Below, one piece after another: positions 8,365 to 17,034 of a DNA stretch of 64,000 nt. The position numbers were made by a program, and so were the translations under genes. The DNA comes from JAKAWQ01 sp963840545 (GTDB lineage Bacteria; Pseudomonadota; Alphaproteobacteria; Acetobacterales; Acetobacteraceae): contig CAWIZE010000002.1 in NCBI GenBank assembly GCA_963840545.1, positions 124,001 through 188,000 on the forward strand. Direction: 5' to 3'. Within the stretch, counting starts at the first letter, position 1. Each line of letters begins with the position of its first letter. A model generated the notes under the pieces. That model saw only the letters and a list, made by a program, of their open reading frames with translations. It did not search any database and was not told the origin of the DNA.

Positions 8365-9954
8365 CTAGCCCAGGGAAACCTGCTCCATATCGAAGAACAT
8401 CTGGGTCGGGTTGAGCTGGTAGCCCTTCACCTGATCGCTCACCGCCCGGACCTGGAGCACCGAATTGATGAAGATCCAGGGAGCATCGTCGAGGATGATG
8501 CGCTGCGCCTGCTGGTAGAGCTTCACGCGCGCCTCATGGTCGTTGCTCTGCAGCGCCTTGAGGAAGATGGCGTCCACCGTGGGGTTGCGATAGCGCACCG
8601 TGTCGGTCACGGGGATATTGGCGCTGCCGAACAGGGCGTTGAGGAAATTGTCCGGATCGCCGTTGTCGCCGGTCCAGCCGACCAGGAACATCCCCTGGTA
8701 TTTGGCCGAGCGGATGGTCGTGAGGTAGGCGCCGAACTCGATCTTGCGCACCGTGGCGGCCACCCCGATCTTCTCGAGGTAGCCCTGCACGGCGACGGCG
8801 AGGTCGGGCCCGACCGGGTTGTAGCCGCGCCCCGAATTGTAGGCGAGCAGCTCGACCGCGAGGCCCGGCTTGACCCCGGCCGCCGAGAGCAGCGACTTGG
8901 CCTTGTCCGGATCGTAGGGGTAGCCCGGGAGCGTCGGGTCGAAGCTCCATTCGGAGGCCGGGAGCGGCGAGGTCATCGGCGCGGCGAGGCCCCCGTAGAG
9001 CGCCCGGTCGATCGCGGTCTTGTCGACCGCATAATTCAACGCCTGGCGCACCCGCACATCGGTGAAGGGCGGCGTGTCGCAGGGCAGGCCGACGCCGCTG
9101 ACCGCAAGGCCCGGCTGGGTGAGGAGGCTGAGCGCGCGATCGGCGCGGATCGCCGGCAGCAGCTCGGTGTTGGTATCGGCCCAGATATGCATATCGCCGT
9201 TCTTCAGCGCCAGCAGCCCGGCCGAGGGATCGGGATATTCCTTGAAGACGAGCTTTTCCACTTTCGGCGCGCCGTTCCAGTACGCCGGGTTGGCGTCGAG
9301 CAGGATCGCGTCGCGCGGGCGCCATTCGCGGAAGACGAAGGGGCCGGTGCCGACGGGATGCTGGCGGAAATCCTTGCCGAATTTCGCTGCCGCCGCGGGG
9401 CTCACGACGCCGTTCCAGACCATCGCGAGGCTGGTGAGGAACGGCGCGCTCGGCGCCTTCAGCACGAAGACGACCGTCATGTCGTCCTTGGCCGTGTACG
9501 AGGCGAGCGAGCCGTAGGTGAAGTCGATGTACCCTTCGACGGGGCCGGTATTGTAGATGTAGGTGGGGTTCGCCTTGTTCAGCAGGCGGTCGATGCCGGC
9601 GATGTAGCTCTTCGCATCGAGCTTCGTGCCGTCATGGAAGCTGATGTTCGGGCGGAGCGTGAAGGTATAGGTGAGGCCGTCGGGCGAGACCGTGTAGGAC
9701 CGCGCGAGCCCGGGCATCGGGTCGGTGGTGCCGGGCTTGTATTTCATCAGGCTGTCGAAGACCGTCGCCATGATGAAGCCCGAGGTGTTGTTGAGCACCG
9801 CCTCGGGGTCGAAGCCCGTGGGATCGGCGGCGATCCCGATGACAAGCGTGCCGGGCGGCGCGGCGGCCTCGGCCTCCCGGCCGGCGAGCCCGATGCCGGA
9901 GAGCGCCAGGCCCGAGCCCAGCAACCAAGATCGGCGGGTCAATCCCCGGTTCAT
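8365..9954 (-). CDS. Peptide ABC transporter substrate-binding protein, family 5
   Basis: Periplasmic binding protein (SBP_bac_5) that delivers peptides to the adjacent Dpp-type permease. The N-terminus carries a twin-arginine signal (TRRSWLLGSGLALSG) cut near REAEAAAPPG, so Tat export is likely. The family core includes TYTFTLRPNISFHDGTKLDA and LPASEWSFDPTLPGYPYDPDKA. The ATG at 9954 has GAGGGGG about 7 bases upstream; an ATG nine codons earlier lacks such support. It is first gene of the operon, 21 bases before dppB. Ligand could be di-/oligopeptides or murein peptides given the downstream ampG. Confidence 0.88.
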   Translation of the reverse strand: MNRGLTRRSWLLGSGLALSGIGLAGREAEAAAPPGTLVIGIAADPTGFDPEAVLNNTSGFIMATVFDSLMKYKPGTTDPMPGLARSYTVSPDGLTYTFTLRPNISFHDGTKLDAKSYIAGIDRLLNKANPTYIYNTGPVEGYIDFTYGSLASYTAKDDMTVVFVLKAPSAPFLTSLAMVWNGVVSPAAAAKFGKDFRQHPVGTGPFVFREWRPRDAILLDANPAYWNGAPKVEKLVFKEYPDPSAGLLALKNGDMHIWADTNTELLPAIRADRALSLLTQPGLAVSGVGLPCDTPPFTDVRVRQALNYAVDKTAIDRALYGGLAAPMTSPLPASEWSFDPTLPGYPYDPDKAKSLLSAAGVKPGLAVELLAYNSGRGYNPVGPDLAVAVQGYLEKIGVAATVRKIEFGAYLTTIRSAKYQGMFLVGWTGDNGDPDNFLNALFGSANIPVTDTVRYRNPTVDAIFLKALQSNDHEARVKLYQQAQRIILDDAPWIFINSVLQVRAVSDQVKGYQLNPTQMFFDMEQVSLG

Positions 9955-10046
9955 ATGAGCCCCCTCAGCGCCCTGGCGCAAAACCGTCCCGAGCGAAGAC
10001 TATACGCGGCTCGATCCGGTGCGAAAGGACCGCGTGGCGGGCGGCG

Positions 10047-10559
10047 TCAGGTGAGCGCGGTGGACGGTGCCGCCTGATTGCGCCGGCTCTGCCAGAGCGC
10101 CACGAAGTCGATCGGCGCCAGCAGCACCGGGGGAAACCCACCATCGCGCGTGACGTCGGAGACGATGTTGCGGGCGAACGGGAAGAGGAGCCGCGGGCAC
10201 TCCACGAGCAGCATCGGCTCGACCGCGTTGTCGGGAACCGCGCCCAGGGTGAACACCCCGGCATAGGTCAGCTCGGCGATGAAGACCGGCTGCTTGGCCG
10301 CGGCCTCCTGCTGGCCATTGCCTCCGGGCGGCAGCGTCGCCTCCGCCCGCACCAGCAGCGCCACCTCGAACACCGGCTGGCCGTCCTGCAGGCGCCGCGC
10401 CTGCACGTCCATGTTGATCGCGACCTGCGGGGACGTGCGCAGCTGGGTGAAGATCTGCGGACCCCCCGGCACCTCGAACGAAAGGTCCTTGATATATTGC
10501 AGGTTCACCGTGAGCGGCAGCGTGGTCACCGGCGCACCGGCGGTCGTCGTTTCCGACAT
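10047..10559 (-). CDS. secB: Protein-export chaperone SecB
   Basis: Cytosolic tetrameric chaperone that holds preproteins unfolded and hands them to SecA. It is recognisable over its whole 170 residues: LTVNLQYIKDLSFEVPGG near the N-terminus, VFIAELTYAGVFTL in the middle, and LLVECPRLLFPFARNIVSDVTRDGGFPPV with LAPIDFVALW near the C-terminus. An AGGAG lies about 9 bases before the ATG. It is divergently arranged to timA with a phosphatase gene between, a neighbourhood common in alphaproteobacteria. Confidence 0.95.
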   Translation of the reverse strand: MSETTTAGAPVTTLPLTVNLQYIKDLSFEVPGGPQIFTQLRTSPQVAINMDVQARRLQDGQPVFEVALLVRAEATLPPGGNGQQEAAAKQPVFIAELTYAGVFTLGAVPDNAVEPMLLVECPRLLFPFARNIVSDVTRDGGFPPVLLAPIDFVALWQSRRNQAAPSTALT

Positions 10560-10619
10560 CCTCTGGGTCTCCTGCCTGCCGTAAGAGCTTCGGGTTTCCG
10601 CCCGCCGTTCCGCGCGCCG

Positions 10620-11159
10620 TCAGGGCTTCGCGGCGATCTCGGCGGGATCGTAGCGCAGCCACTCGCCGTTCGGCACGCGCTGGCCGGTGAGCGCCAGGAT
10701 GAAGCCCCAATGGGTGATCACGAGGCACGCCTGCGCGTCCGGCGCGGCCGCGACCTCGGCGCGGAAACGGGCCGCGCGATGGTTCACCTCCGCCTCGGAC
10801 TCCGTCTCGGCCGGCCACCAGACCTCGGGAAGGGCGGAGAAATCATGCCCGGGCCAGCTGCGCTCGAGGGCGCTGCGCGGGGAGCCGATATCGCAGGTGA
10901 AGGCGAAACGCTCGCGCACCAGCGTCCGCACCGTGACCGGCACGTCCAGGGAGGCGGCCAGCGGCGCCGCGGTCTCGAGCGCCCGCCGATAGGGCGAGAC
11001 GACGATCCGCGCGATGCTGAGCCCGGCGAGCGCGGCGGCCGCGGCCTCGGCCTGGCCGCGGCCGCGCTCGGTGAGCGCCGGGTCGCGGATGCCGGGATCC
11101 CGCTTGGTGGCCGAGAAATGCCGGTTGAACTCGCTTTCTCCGTGGCGGAGCAGGATCAT
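10620..11159 (-). CDS. Histidine phosphatase family protein (phosphoglycerate-mutase-like)
   Basis: Small branch-1 histidine phosphatase, 179 residues. The catalytic RHGE motif lies at the start (ILLRHGESEFN, residues 2-12), SPYRRALETA gives the second phosphate-pocket arginine, and the second catalytic histidine is in VITHWGF. The substrate is unknown: members range from phosphoglycerate mutase to SixA-like or small-metabolite phosphatases. It reads in the same direction as secB, 60 bases before it, and could share its transcript. Confidence 0.83.
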   Translation of the reverse strand: MILLRHGESEFNRHFSATKRDPGIRDPALTERGRGQAEAAAAALAGLSIARIVVSPYRRALETAAPLAASLDVPVTVRTLVRERFAFTCDIGSPRSALERSWPGHDFSALPEVWWPAETESEAEVNHRAARFRAEVAAAPDAQACLVITHWGFILALTGQRVPNGEWLRYDPAEIAAKP

Positions 11160-11181
11160 CGGGCCGCTTTAGCCGGCCCGG

Positions 11182-11227
11182 CCGGTGCCGGCAACCGGTG
11201 CCGGCAACCGGTGCCGGCAACCGGTGC
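11182..11227. repeat. 13-bp tandem repeat, about 3.5 copies
   Basis: The unit CCGGTGCCGGCAA is repeated exactly at 11182, 11195 and 11208, and begins again at 11221. It lies in the divergent gap between the phosphatase gene and timA, about 90 bases before the timA start. Each unit also contains the palindrome GCCGGTGCCGGC-like core, so the array can fold on itself. Confidence 0.85.
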
Positions 11228-11317
11228 TTCGCCCGCTGCTTTCCCGACGCTTTCCCGATGCTTTGTTGTGTGGGGCGCCGGCTCCGCCTATTTCTGCGAC
11301 CACAGGAGTTTAAGTTG

Positions 11318-11986
11318 ATGGGCCAGGGTGGGTTTCCGATCGATCTGGTTTTGTTCGGCCTGATCGCCGCGTTCCTCGTTCTCCGGCTGCGCAGCGTGCT
11401 CGGCCGCCGCACCGGCTTCGAGCGTCCGCCGGTCGATCCTCAAGGGGCTCATCCCGCCTTGCGTGCGGCGCCGGTGATCGAGGGCCGGGCCGAGGCGGCG
11501 CAGCCGGCGCCGGCCCGGAAGCTGCCCGATCCGGCGAGCCCCGCCGGCGCGGCCCTCATCCGCATGCAGGGGGTGGACCACGGCTTCCAGCCCCAGCACT
11601 TCCTCGCGGGGGCGGAGCAGGCGTTCCGCATCATCGTCGCCGCGTTCGCCGCCGGCGATCGCGCGGCCCTGCGGCCACTCCTCGCCGACGAGACCTACCG
11701 CACCTTCGACACCGCGATCGCCGAACGCGAAAGCCGCGGCGAGACCCAGAAAACGGAGATCCGCGGGATCGAGTCCGCGACCATCGAGAGCGCCGAGCTG
11801 ACCGGCACGACGGCGCGCATCGGCGTCCGCTTCGTCTCCGACCAGGTCAATGTCACGCTCGGCGGCGACGGCCAGCCGGCCGCCGGCACCGAGGCCGTGA
11901 CCGAGATCACCGATCTGTGGGCCTTCGAACGTGACCTCGCGGCCCAGGATCCGACCTGGCGGCTGGTCGGCGCCCGCAGCGCGTGA
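11318..11986 (+). CDS. timA: Tim44/TimA-type inner-membrane protein
   Basis: Alphaproteobacterial homologue of the C-terminal domain of mitochondrial Tim44. It has an N-terminal hydrophobic anchor (FPIDLVLFGLIAAFLVL, about residues 5-21), a short charged/proline linker, then a Tim44-like domain (about 85-220) with LAGAEQAFRIIVAAFAAGD and LRPLLADETYRTFD. Its role in bacteria is not settled; membrane attachment and a link to protein translocation or envelope functions are inferred. The start at 11318 is preceded by AGGAG at 11304; the frame extends upstream through the tandem repeat but without a domain. It overlaps mltA by GTGA. Confidence 0.85.
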   Translation: MGQGGFPIDLVLFGLIAAFLVLRLRSVLGRRTGFERPPVDPQGAHPALRAAPVIEGRAEAAQPAPARKLPDPASPAGAALIRMQGVDHGFQPQHFLAGAEQAFRIIVAAFAAGDRAALRPLLADETYRTFDTAIAERESRGETQKTEIRGIESATIESAELTGTTARIGVRFVSDQVNVTLGGDGQPAAGTEAVTEITDLWAFERDLAAQDPTWRLVGARSA

Positions 11987-13230
11987 GCGGCCTCTTCGGC
12001 CCGCCCCGCCGCGGCGGCGTGGCAGGGTCCCCAGCGCGCCGTGCGCGCTGGGGCGCCTCGGCGGCTCTCCTTGCCTTCGCGCTGGCCGGCTGCGCGCTCC
12101 AGCCGGGCCAGGGCCAGGGCCCGGCCATCGGCCTCGAGCCGGTGCCGGTCGCCGCCCTGCCGGGCTGGCAGGCCGATCACGTCGATGCGGGGCTCCAGAC
12201 CTTCCGCGCCGCCTGCGCCCGCCTGCTCACGCTTCCGGCGGACCAGAAGCTCGGCGGGGCCGGGATGGCCGCGACCCTCGGCGGCACCGCAGGCCTCTGG
12301 CAGCCGGCATGCACGGCGGCGCGCGCCGTCCCCGCCGGCGACGAGGAAGCCGCGCGGGCCTTCCTCGCCCGCTACCTCCAGGCCTACCGCGTCAGCGCCG
12401 GGGGCAACCCGGCGGTGCTCTTCACCGGCTATTTCGAGCCGGAGGTGGCCGGCTCGCTCCGCGAGACCGCGCACGACGACACGCCGCTCTACGGCCGCCC
12501 GCCCGACCTCGTGCAGGCCGAACTCGGCGATTTCTCGCCCGACCTCGCCGGACGGATCATCGCCGGACGGGTCGAGGACGGCCGCCTCGAACCCTACTTC
12601 ACCCGGGCGGAAATCACGGCGGGCGCGCTCGCCGGCCAGCATCTCGAGATCGCCTGGCTCGCCGACCCGGTCTCGGCCTTCGTGCTGCAGATCCAGGGCT
12701 CGGGCCGCATCCGCCTGCCGGACGGTGAAATCGTCCGCGTCGGATTCGCGGGCGAGAACGGCCGGCCCTACGTCCCGATCGGCCGCATCCTCGGCGATCG
12801 CGGCGATATCCCGAAGAACGCGATCACGCTCCAGAGCATCGTCGCCTGGCTCGAAGCCCATCCCGCCGAGGCCCAGGCGGTGATGGACGAGAACCCGGCC
12901 TACGACTTCTTCCGCGTCCTGCCCGGACTGCCACCCGACGAGGGACCGCCCGGAGCCCTCGGCGTGCCACTCACGCCCGGCCGGGCCCTGGCCGTGGACC
13001 GACGCTACATCCCGCTCGGCGCGCCGGTGTGGGTCGCAACCCGCGATCCCGACACCGGCAAACCCCTCCAACGCCTGATGGTCGCCGAGGATATCGGCGG
13101 CGCCATCACCACCCCGCTCCGCGCGGATATCTTCTTCGGCTGGGGCGACCCGGCGGAGGCGGCAGCGGGACGAATGAACGCCAACGGCGCCGAATACGTG
13201 CTGCTCCCACGACCTCCGGCCAGCCAGTAA
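11983..13230 (+). CDS. mltA: Membrane-bound lytic murein transglycosylase A
   Basis: Lipoprotein lytic transglycosylase that cleaves the glycan strand of peptidoglycan to 1,6-anhydro-muropeptides. The GTG start overlaps the timA stop (GTGA). The N-terminus has a positively charged stretch, a hydrophobic segment and a lipobox (LAGCA, Cys near residue 37). The MltA domain follows, with VLFTGYFEPEVAGS, LQIQGSGRIRLPDG and NPAYDFFRV. The C-terminal 3D domain carries VAEDIGGAI and GRMNANGAEYVLL, whose aspartates are catalytic in the family. Length 415 is normal. Its products are AmpG substrates, and an ampG-like gene lies about 8.7 kb upstream. Confidence 0.92.
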   Translation: MSGLFGPPRRGGVAGSPARRARWGASAALLAFALAGCALQPGQGQGPAIGLEPVPVAALPGWQADHVDAGLQTFRAACARLLTLPADQKLGGAGMAATLGGTAGLWQPACTAARAVPAGDEEAARAFLARYLQAYRVSAGGNPAVLFTGYFEPEVAGSLRETAHDDTPLYGRPPDLVQAELGDFSPDLAGRIIAGRVEDGRLEPYFTRAEITAGALAGQHLEIAWLADPVSAFVLQIQGSGRIRLPDGEIVRVGFAGENGRPYVPIGRILGDRGDIPKNAITLQSIVAWLEAHPAEAQAVMDENPAYDFFRVLPGLPPDEGPPGALGVPLTPGRALAVDRRYIPLGAPVWVATRDPDTGKPLQRLMVAEDIGGAITTPLRADIFFGWGDPAEAAAGRMNANGAEYVLLPRPPASQ

Positions 13231-13232
13231 GT

Positions 13233-13430
13233 CCAAGGGGGCTCCGCCCCCTTGGAACCCCCGCCAAGGGCTGAGCCCTTGGAACCCCTCCGTTTTGGCG
13301 GCCGCTGAGGGCGGTTTGGCTGCTCGCGCAATCGCGCGGGCAGCCAAACCGCCCTCAGCGGCCGCCAAATGGATGGGGTCCAGGAGCCCAGCTCCTGGCA
13401 GGGGGATCCAGGGGGACAGCGTCCCCCTGG
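13233..13430. repeat. Array of five perfect or near-perfect inverted repeats, including a 76-bp palindrome
   Basis: Five hairpins follow each other between mltA and the lutA-like gene: 13233-13255 (CCAAGGGGG arms), 13264-13282 (CCAAGGG arms), a 76-bp palindrome 13294-13369 with 36-base arms beginning TTTGGCGGCCGCTGAGG, 13380-13398 (CCAGGAG arms) and 13408-13430 (CCAGGGGGA arms). No T-run follows them, so they are not typical intrinsic terminators. The GC-rich CCAAGGGG/CCAGGGG hairpins recur at 19.8, 28.6, 50.0 and 55.4 kb and look like REP-type elements. Confidence 0.88.
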
Positions 13431-13476
13431 TCTTCCCTGGCTCGCCTTGGGGGTGTGGGTGCCATAGGATCGGGTC

Positions 13477-14271
13477 ATGGTGTCCTCTCGTCCGCGTGTT
13501 GCGCTTTTCGTCACCTGTCTCGTCGACTTCCATCGGCCGACGGTTGGTTTCGCTGCCATTCGTCTGCTCGAGCGGGCCGGATGTCAGGTGGAGGTGCCGC
13601 GTGCCCAGACCTGTTGTGGCCAGCCTGCCTACAATGCGGGCGACCGTGCGACGGCGCGCGACATCGCGCGCGGGATTCTCGACAGCTTCAGCGGCTACGA
13701 TTACGTGGTGGTCCCCTCCGGCTCCTGCGGCGGGATGCTGAAGCATCATCTGCCGCGCTTGTTCGACGACGATCCGAACCTGCGGCCGCGCGCCGAGGCG
13801 CTGGCGGACAAGACCTTCGAGCTCGTGGGCTTTCTTGCCGACGTGCTCGGCGTCACCCATGTCGATGCGGCCTACTCGGGCACCGTCACCTATCACGACA
13901 GCTGCTCGGGCCTGCGCGAGCTCGGCGTCAAGGACCAGCCGCGCCGGCTGCTCGCGGGGGTGGCGGGCCTCACGCTCAAGGAAATGGCGGACCCCGAGAT
14001 CTGCTGCGGCTTCGGCGGGACGTTCTGCGTCAAATATCCCGAGATCTCGGTGCGCATGGTCTCGGACAAGACCAAGGACATCGCCGCCGCCGGCGCCGAC
14101 ACGCTGCTCGCCGGCGATCTCGGCTGCCTGCTCAACATGGCGGGACGGCTTTCGCGCGAAGGCAGCGCCGTGCAGGTGCGGCACGTGGCGGAGGTCCTCG
14201 CCGGCATGACCGGGGAGGTTCCGCCGATCGGCGCCCCGCGCGGCGGCGCACACCGAACCCGCAAAGCGTAG
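13477..14271 (+). CDS. (Fe-S)-binding protein of the LutA/YkgE family
   Basis: CCG-domain protein resembling LutA (YkgE), a component of the LutABC iron-sulfur lactate oxidase. Two CCG repeats are visible: RAQTCCGQPAYNAGD (about residues 41-55) with SGSCGGML, and EICCGFGGTFCVKYPE (about 172-187). Length 264 is typical of LutA. No lutB or lutC neighbour is present, so the partner must be elsewhere or the role may differ (heterodisulfide-reductase-like or glycolate-oxidase Fe-S subunit). It is preceded by AGGAT about 8 bases before the ATG and flanked on both sides by palindromic repeats. Confidence 0.82.
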   Translation: MVSSRPRVALFVTCLVDFHRPTVGFAAIRLLERAGCQVEVPRAQTCCGQPAYNAGDRATARDIARGILDSFSGYDYVVVPSGSCGGMLKHHLPRLFDDDPNLRPRAEALADKTFELVGFLADVLGVTHVDAAYSGTVTYHDSCSGLRELGVKDQPRRLLAGVAGLTLKEMADPEICCGFGGTFCVKYPEISVRMVSDKTKDIAAAGADTLLAGDLGCLLNMAGRLSREGSAVQVRHVAEVLAGMTGEVPPIGAPRGGAHRTRKA

Positions 14272-14376
14272 CATCGGATCGCAGAGTTTCGCGGGGAGCG
14301 GAGCGACCGCGGCAGCCTGCGTCAATCCGATACTTAAGGCAATGAGCTGGTGCCAGCCTTCTGTGAAAGCTGGCAC
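14272..14376 (+). repeat. About 105-bp dispersed palindromic repeat, copy A
   Basis: It begins with ATCGGATCGCAGAGTTTCG, continues through GCCTG and an inverted return (CAATCCGAT), and ends with a hairpin GTGCCAGC (14350-14357) / GCTGGCAC (14369-14376). A related element lies in the opposite orientation at 28712-28816: GATCGCAGAGTTTCG is identical, and the order AGCGA, GCCTG, ACTT, TGAAAGC-GGCAC is kept. It is non-coding and sits directly after the lutA-like gene. Confidence 0.7.
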
Positions 14377-14378
14377 GA

Positions 14379-14479
14379 GATCAATATGGCTTCTGGTGGA
14401 ATCGCGCAGCGATCCGCCAAAGCCATGAAATTGATCGGCAAAACAAAGGCTAGAGCGTGATGACCTGAAGTCATCACGC
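14379..14479. repeat. Two further long hairpins before the second peptide-binding gene
   Basis: A 58-base hairpin (14379-14436) has arms GATCAAT / ATTGATC, an inner ATGGCTT / AAGCCAT and a GATCGC-type top. A second one (14455-14479) has perfect 10-base arms GCGTGATGAC / GTCATCACGC. They fill most of the 288-base gap between the lutA-like gene and the next gene. The second resembles palindromes scattered in many alphaproteobacterial genomes. No gene is visible here; a promoter for the following gene probably lies at 14480-14550. Confidence 0.75.
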
Positions 14480-14559
14480 CCTAGCGCGCAAACCGGATTT
14501 CACCGCTTGCCTCCGGTGCGGCAGGTCCGTTACGGTTTTCCGGCGTCTCGGAGGCAACG

Positions 14560-16084
14560 ATGAAAAAGAGGCTTCTCTTCGCGGGGGTGATCCTCGCCGG
14601 TCTTGGCTTGTGCGCGTCGCCGTCGTACGCGCAGAAATCGGCCGATACGCTGCGCATCGCCTGGCGGGACGCGGTGCCGGACGTCGATCCCTACTACAAC
14701 TCGCTGCGCACCGGGCTCATCGTCGCACACCTCGCATGGGACACGCTCGTCGATCGCGACCCGCTCACCTTCAAGATCGTCCCGCTGCTCGCCACGTCCT
14801 GGAAATGGGTCGACCCGACGACGCTCGAATTCACCCTCCGCCAGGGCGTGAAATTCCAGAACGGCGATCCCTTCACCGCCGACGACGTGGTCTACACGAT
14901 CGAGACCATCACCGCGCCCGACTCCAAGGTCTCGGTGCCGAGCAACTTCACCTGGATCGCCGGCGCCCGGAAGATCGATGCCTATCACGTCGTCATCAAG
15001 CTCAAGCGCGTCTTTCCCGCCGCCCTCGACTATCTCGCGATGGTGGTGCCGATCTATCCCAAGGCCTATCGCGAGAGGGTCGGCGCGGCGGAATACGCGA
15101 AGAAGCCGATCGGCGCCGGGCCCTACGAGATCACCCGCGTCGACGGCGTGACCGAGATCGACCTCAGGCGCTTCGCCGGCTACTACGCCGGCAGCCCGAA
15201 GGGCATGCCGAAGATCGGCAAGATCGTGATCAAGGAAGTGCCGGACGCGACCACCGAGCTCACCTCGATCATCGGCGGCGAGGCCGACTGGATCTGGCAG
15301 TATTCCCCCGACCAGTACGACAACCTCAAGCGCCTGCCGACGCTCAGCGTCACGCGCGCCGAAACCATGCGGATCGGCTATGTCAGCCTGGACGCCGCGG
15401 GCCGGACCGGCAAGGACGACCCGTTCACGAAACTCGCCGTCCGCCAGGCGGTGAATTATGCGATCGACCGCGCGTCGATCGCCACGAACCTGGTGCAGGG
15501 CGGCTCGCGCGTGATCAACGCGCCCTGCTACCCCTCCCAGTTCGGCTGCGACCAGGCGGCCGCGACCGTCTACCCCTATGATCCGGCGAAGGCGAAGCAG
15601 CTGCTCGCCGAGGCGGGCTATCCGAACGGCTTCCACACCACGCTCGTCACCTACATCCTGCCGCAATGGGCGGCGGCCCTACAGAACTATCTCGCCGCCG
15701 TCGGCATCCGCGCGAGCATCGACCAGCTTCAGGTGGGCGCGGAGGTGCAGAAGGTCGAAGCCGGCCAGGCGCCGATGAGCGCGGGAAGCTGGGGCTCCTA
15801 TTCGGTCAACGACGTCTCGGCGATCCTGCCCTATTTCTTCGGCGGCGGGCCCGACGACTACGCGCGCGACCCGGAGGTGGAGACGCTCATCCAGCGCGGT
15901 GGATCGACGGTCGATCCGGCCAAGCGCCAGGCCTATTACCGCCAGGCGATCCAGCGCATCTCCGCGCAAGCCTACTGGGTGCCGCTGAATACCTACGTGG
16001 ACACCTACGCCTTCAGCAAGGACCTCGCCTTCACGCCCTACCCGGACGAGCTTCCGCGCTTCTACCTGTCGGTACTGGAAGTAG
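14560..16084 (+). CDS. ABC transporter substrate-binding protein, family 5 (frameshift at extreme C-terminus)
   Basis: Periplasmic binding protein for peptides or related solutes. It has a Sec signal peptide (KKRLLFAGVILAGLGL to SYAQ, about residues 2-27) and a family-5 body (TLEFTLRQGVKFQNGDPFTADDVVYTIE; AVRQAVNYAIDRASIATNLVQGG; YDPAKAKQLLAEAGYPNG). In the frame as given, the stop is missed after FYLS and translation runs on for hundreds of residues antisense to the next gene. A one-base shift at about 16069-16072 gives YWK and a TAG at 16082-16084, just like family C-termini. I therefore end the gene there, 7 bases before the convergent ATPase gene's stop codon. Confidence 0.82.
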
Positions 16085-16091
16085 CGGAAGC

Positions 16092-17034
16092 CTACGCCGC
16101 GAGGTGGCATTCCACCTCGCGGCCGGCGATCTCGCGCAAGCCCGGCGCCTCGGTCGCGCAGCGCGGCACCGCGATCGGGCAGCGCGGATGGAAGCGGCAG
16201 CCGGGCGGGATGTTGGCGGGATCGGGCGTGCTGTCCCCGAGGCCCACATCGGGCACGCCTAAGCCCGGCTCCGGCGTCAGCACCGAGGCCAGCAGCGCCC
16301 TGCGTGTACGGATGCGCCGGCCGCGCGAACAGCGCCTCCACCGGCGCTGCCTCGACGATCCGCCCGAGATACATCACCGCGACCCGGTCGGCGATGTGCT
16401 CGACCACCGCGAGGTTGTGGCTGATGAAAAGGATGGTGAGGCCGAGGTCGCGGCGCAGCTCGGCGAGCAGGTTGAGGATCTGCGCCTGCACCGAAACGTC
16501 GAGCGCCGAGGTCGGCTCGTCGCAGACGACGACGCGCGGATTGAGCACGAGCGCGCGCGCGATCGCGACCCGCTGGCGCTGGCCGCCCGAAAGCTCGGCG
16601 GGAATCCGGTCCGCGATCTCCGGCGAAAGCCCGACGCGCTCCAGCATTCGCGCAACTTGCCGGCGGCGCTCCGCTGCCGCCATGCCGCCGACGGCGGCGA
16701 GCGGCAGGCCGACGATATCGCGCACGCGCTTCTTCGGGTTGAGCGAGCCGAAGGGGTCCTGGAACACCGGCTGGATGAGGCGGGCGCGGACCCGGCGATG
16801 CATCGCGGCGAAGCTCTCGCCATCGAGCAAAATCTCGCCCCGGCTCGGCGCCTCGAGCCCGAGGATCATGCGCGCGAGCGTGGTTTTCCCGCAGCCCGAT
16901 TCACCGACGATGCCGAGCACCTCGCCCGGAGAAGCGGCGAGCGAGACCCCATCCACCGCACGCACCTGGCGGCCGCCGGCCTGGGGGAAGGTTTTCGCGA
17001 CATCGCGCAGGACGACGATCGGTGCCGTGCTCAT
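16092..17034 (-). pseudogene. Second peptide ABC transporter ATPase (DppF-like), frameshifted
   Basis: Normal DppF-like protein up to HPYTQ: Walker A GESGCGKTT (44-52), signature LSGGQRQR, Walker B VVVCDEP. The frame is then lost at a CCC run (16298-16300, plus strand). With one base removed it continues ALLASVLTPEP to CRFHPRCPIAVPRC and a stop at 16092, giving about 313 residues. In the frame as given it would run on to 15679 as nonsense. The ATG at 17034 overlaps the dppD2 stop (ATGA). No in-frame stop codon or missing motif is seen apart from the indel. Confidence 0.82.

Noticed and set aside
13233..13255. Intrinsic terminator of mltA
   Set aside because: The hairpin is strong but no T-tract follows and similar hairpins occur in series and at non-terminal positions.
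15679..16091. Long C-terminal extension of the second DppF-like ATPase
   Set aside because: It arises from the frameshift at about 16299; the correct frame ends at 16092 with the normal cysteine-containing tail.
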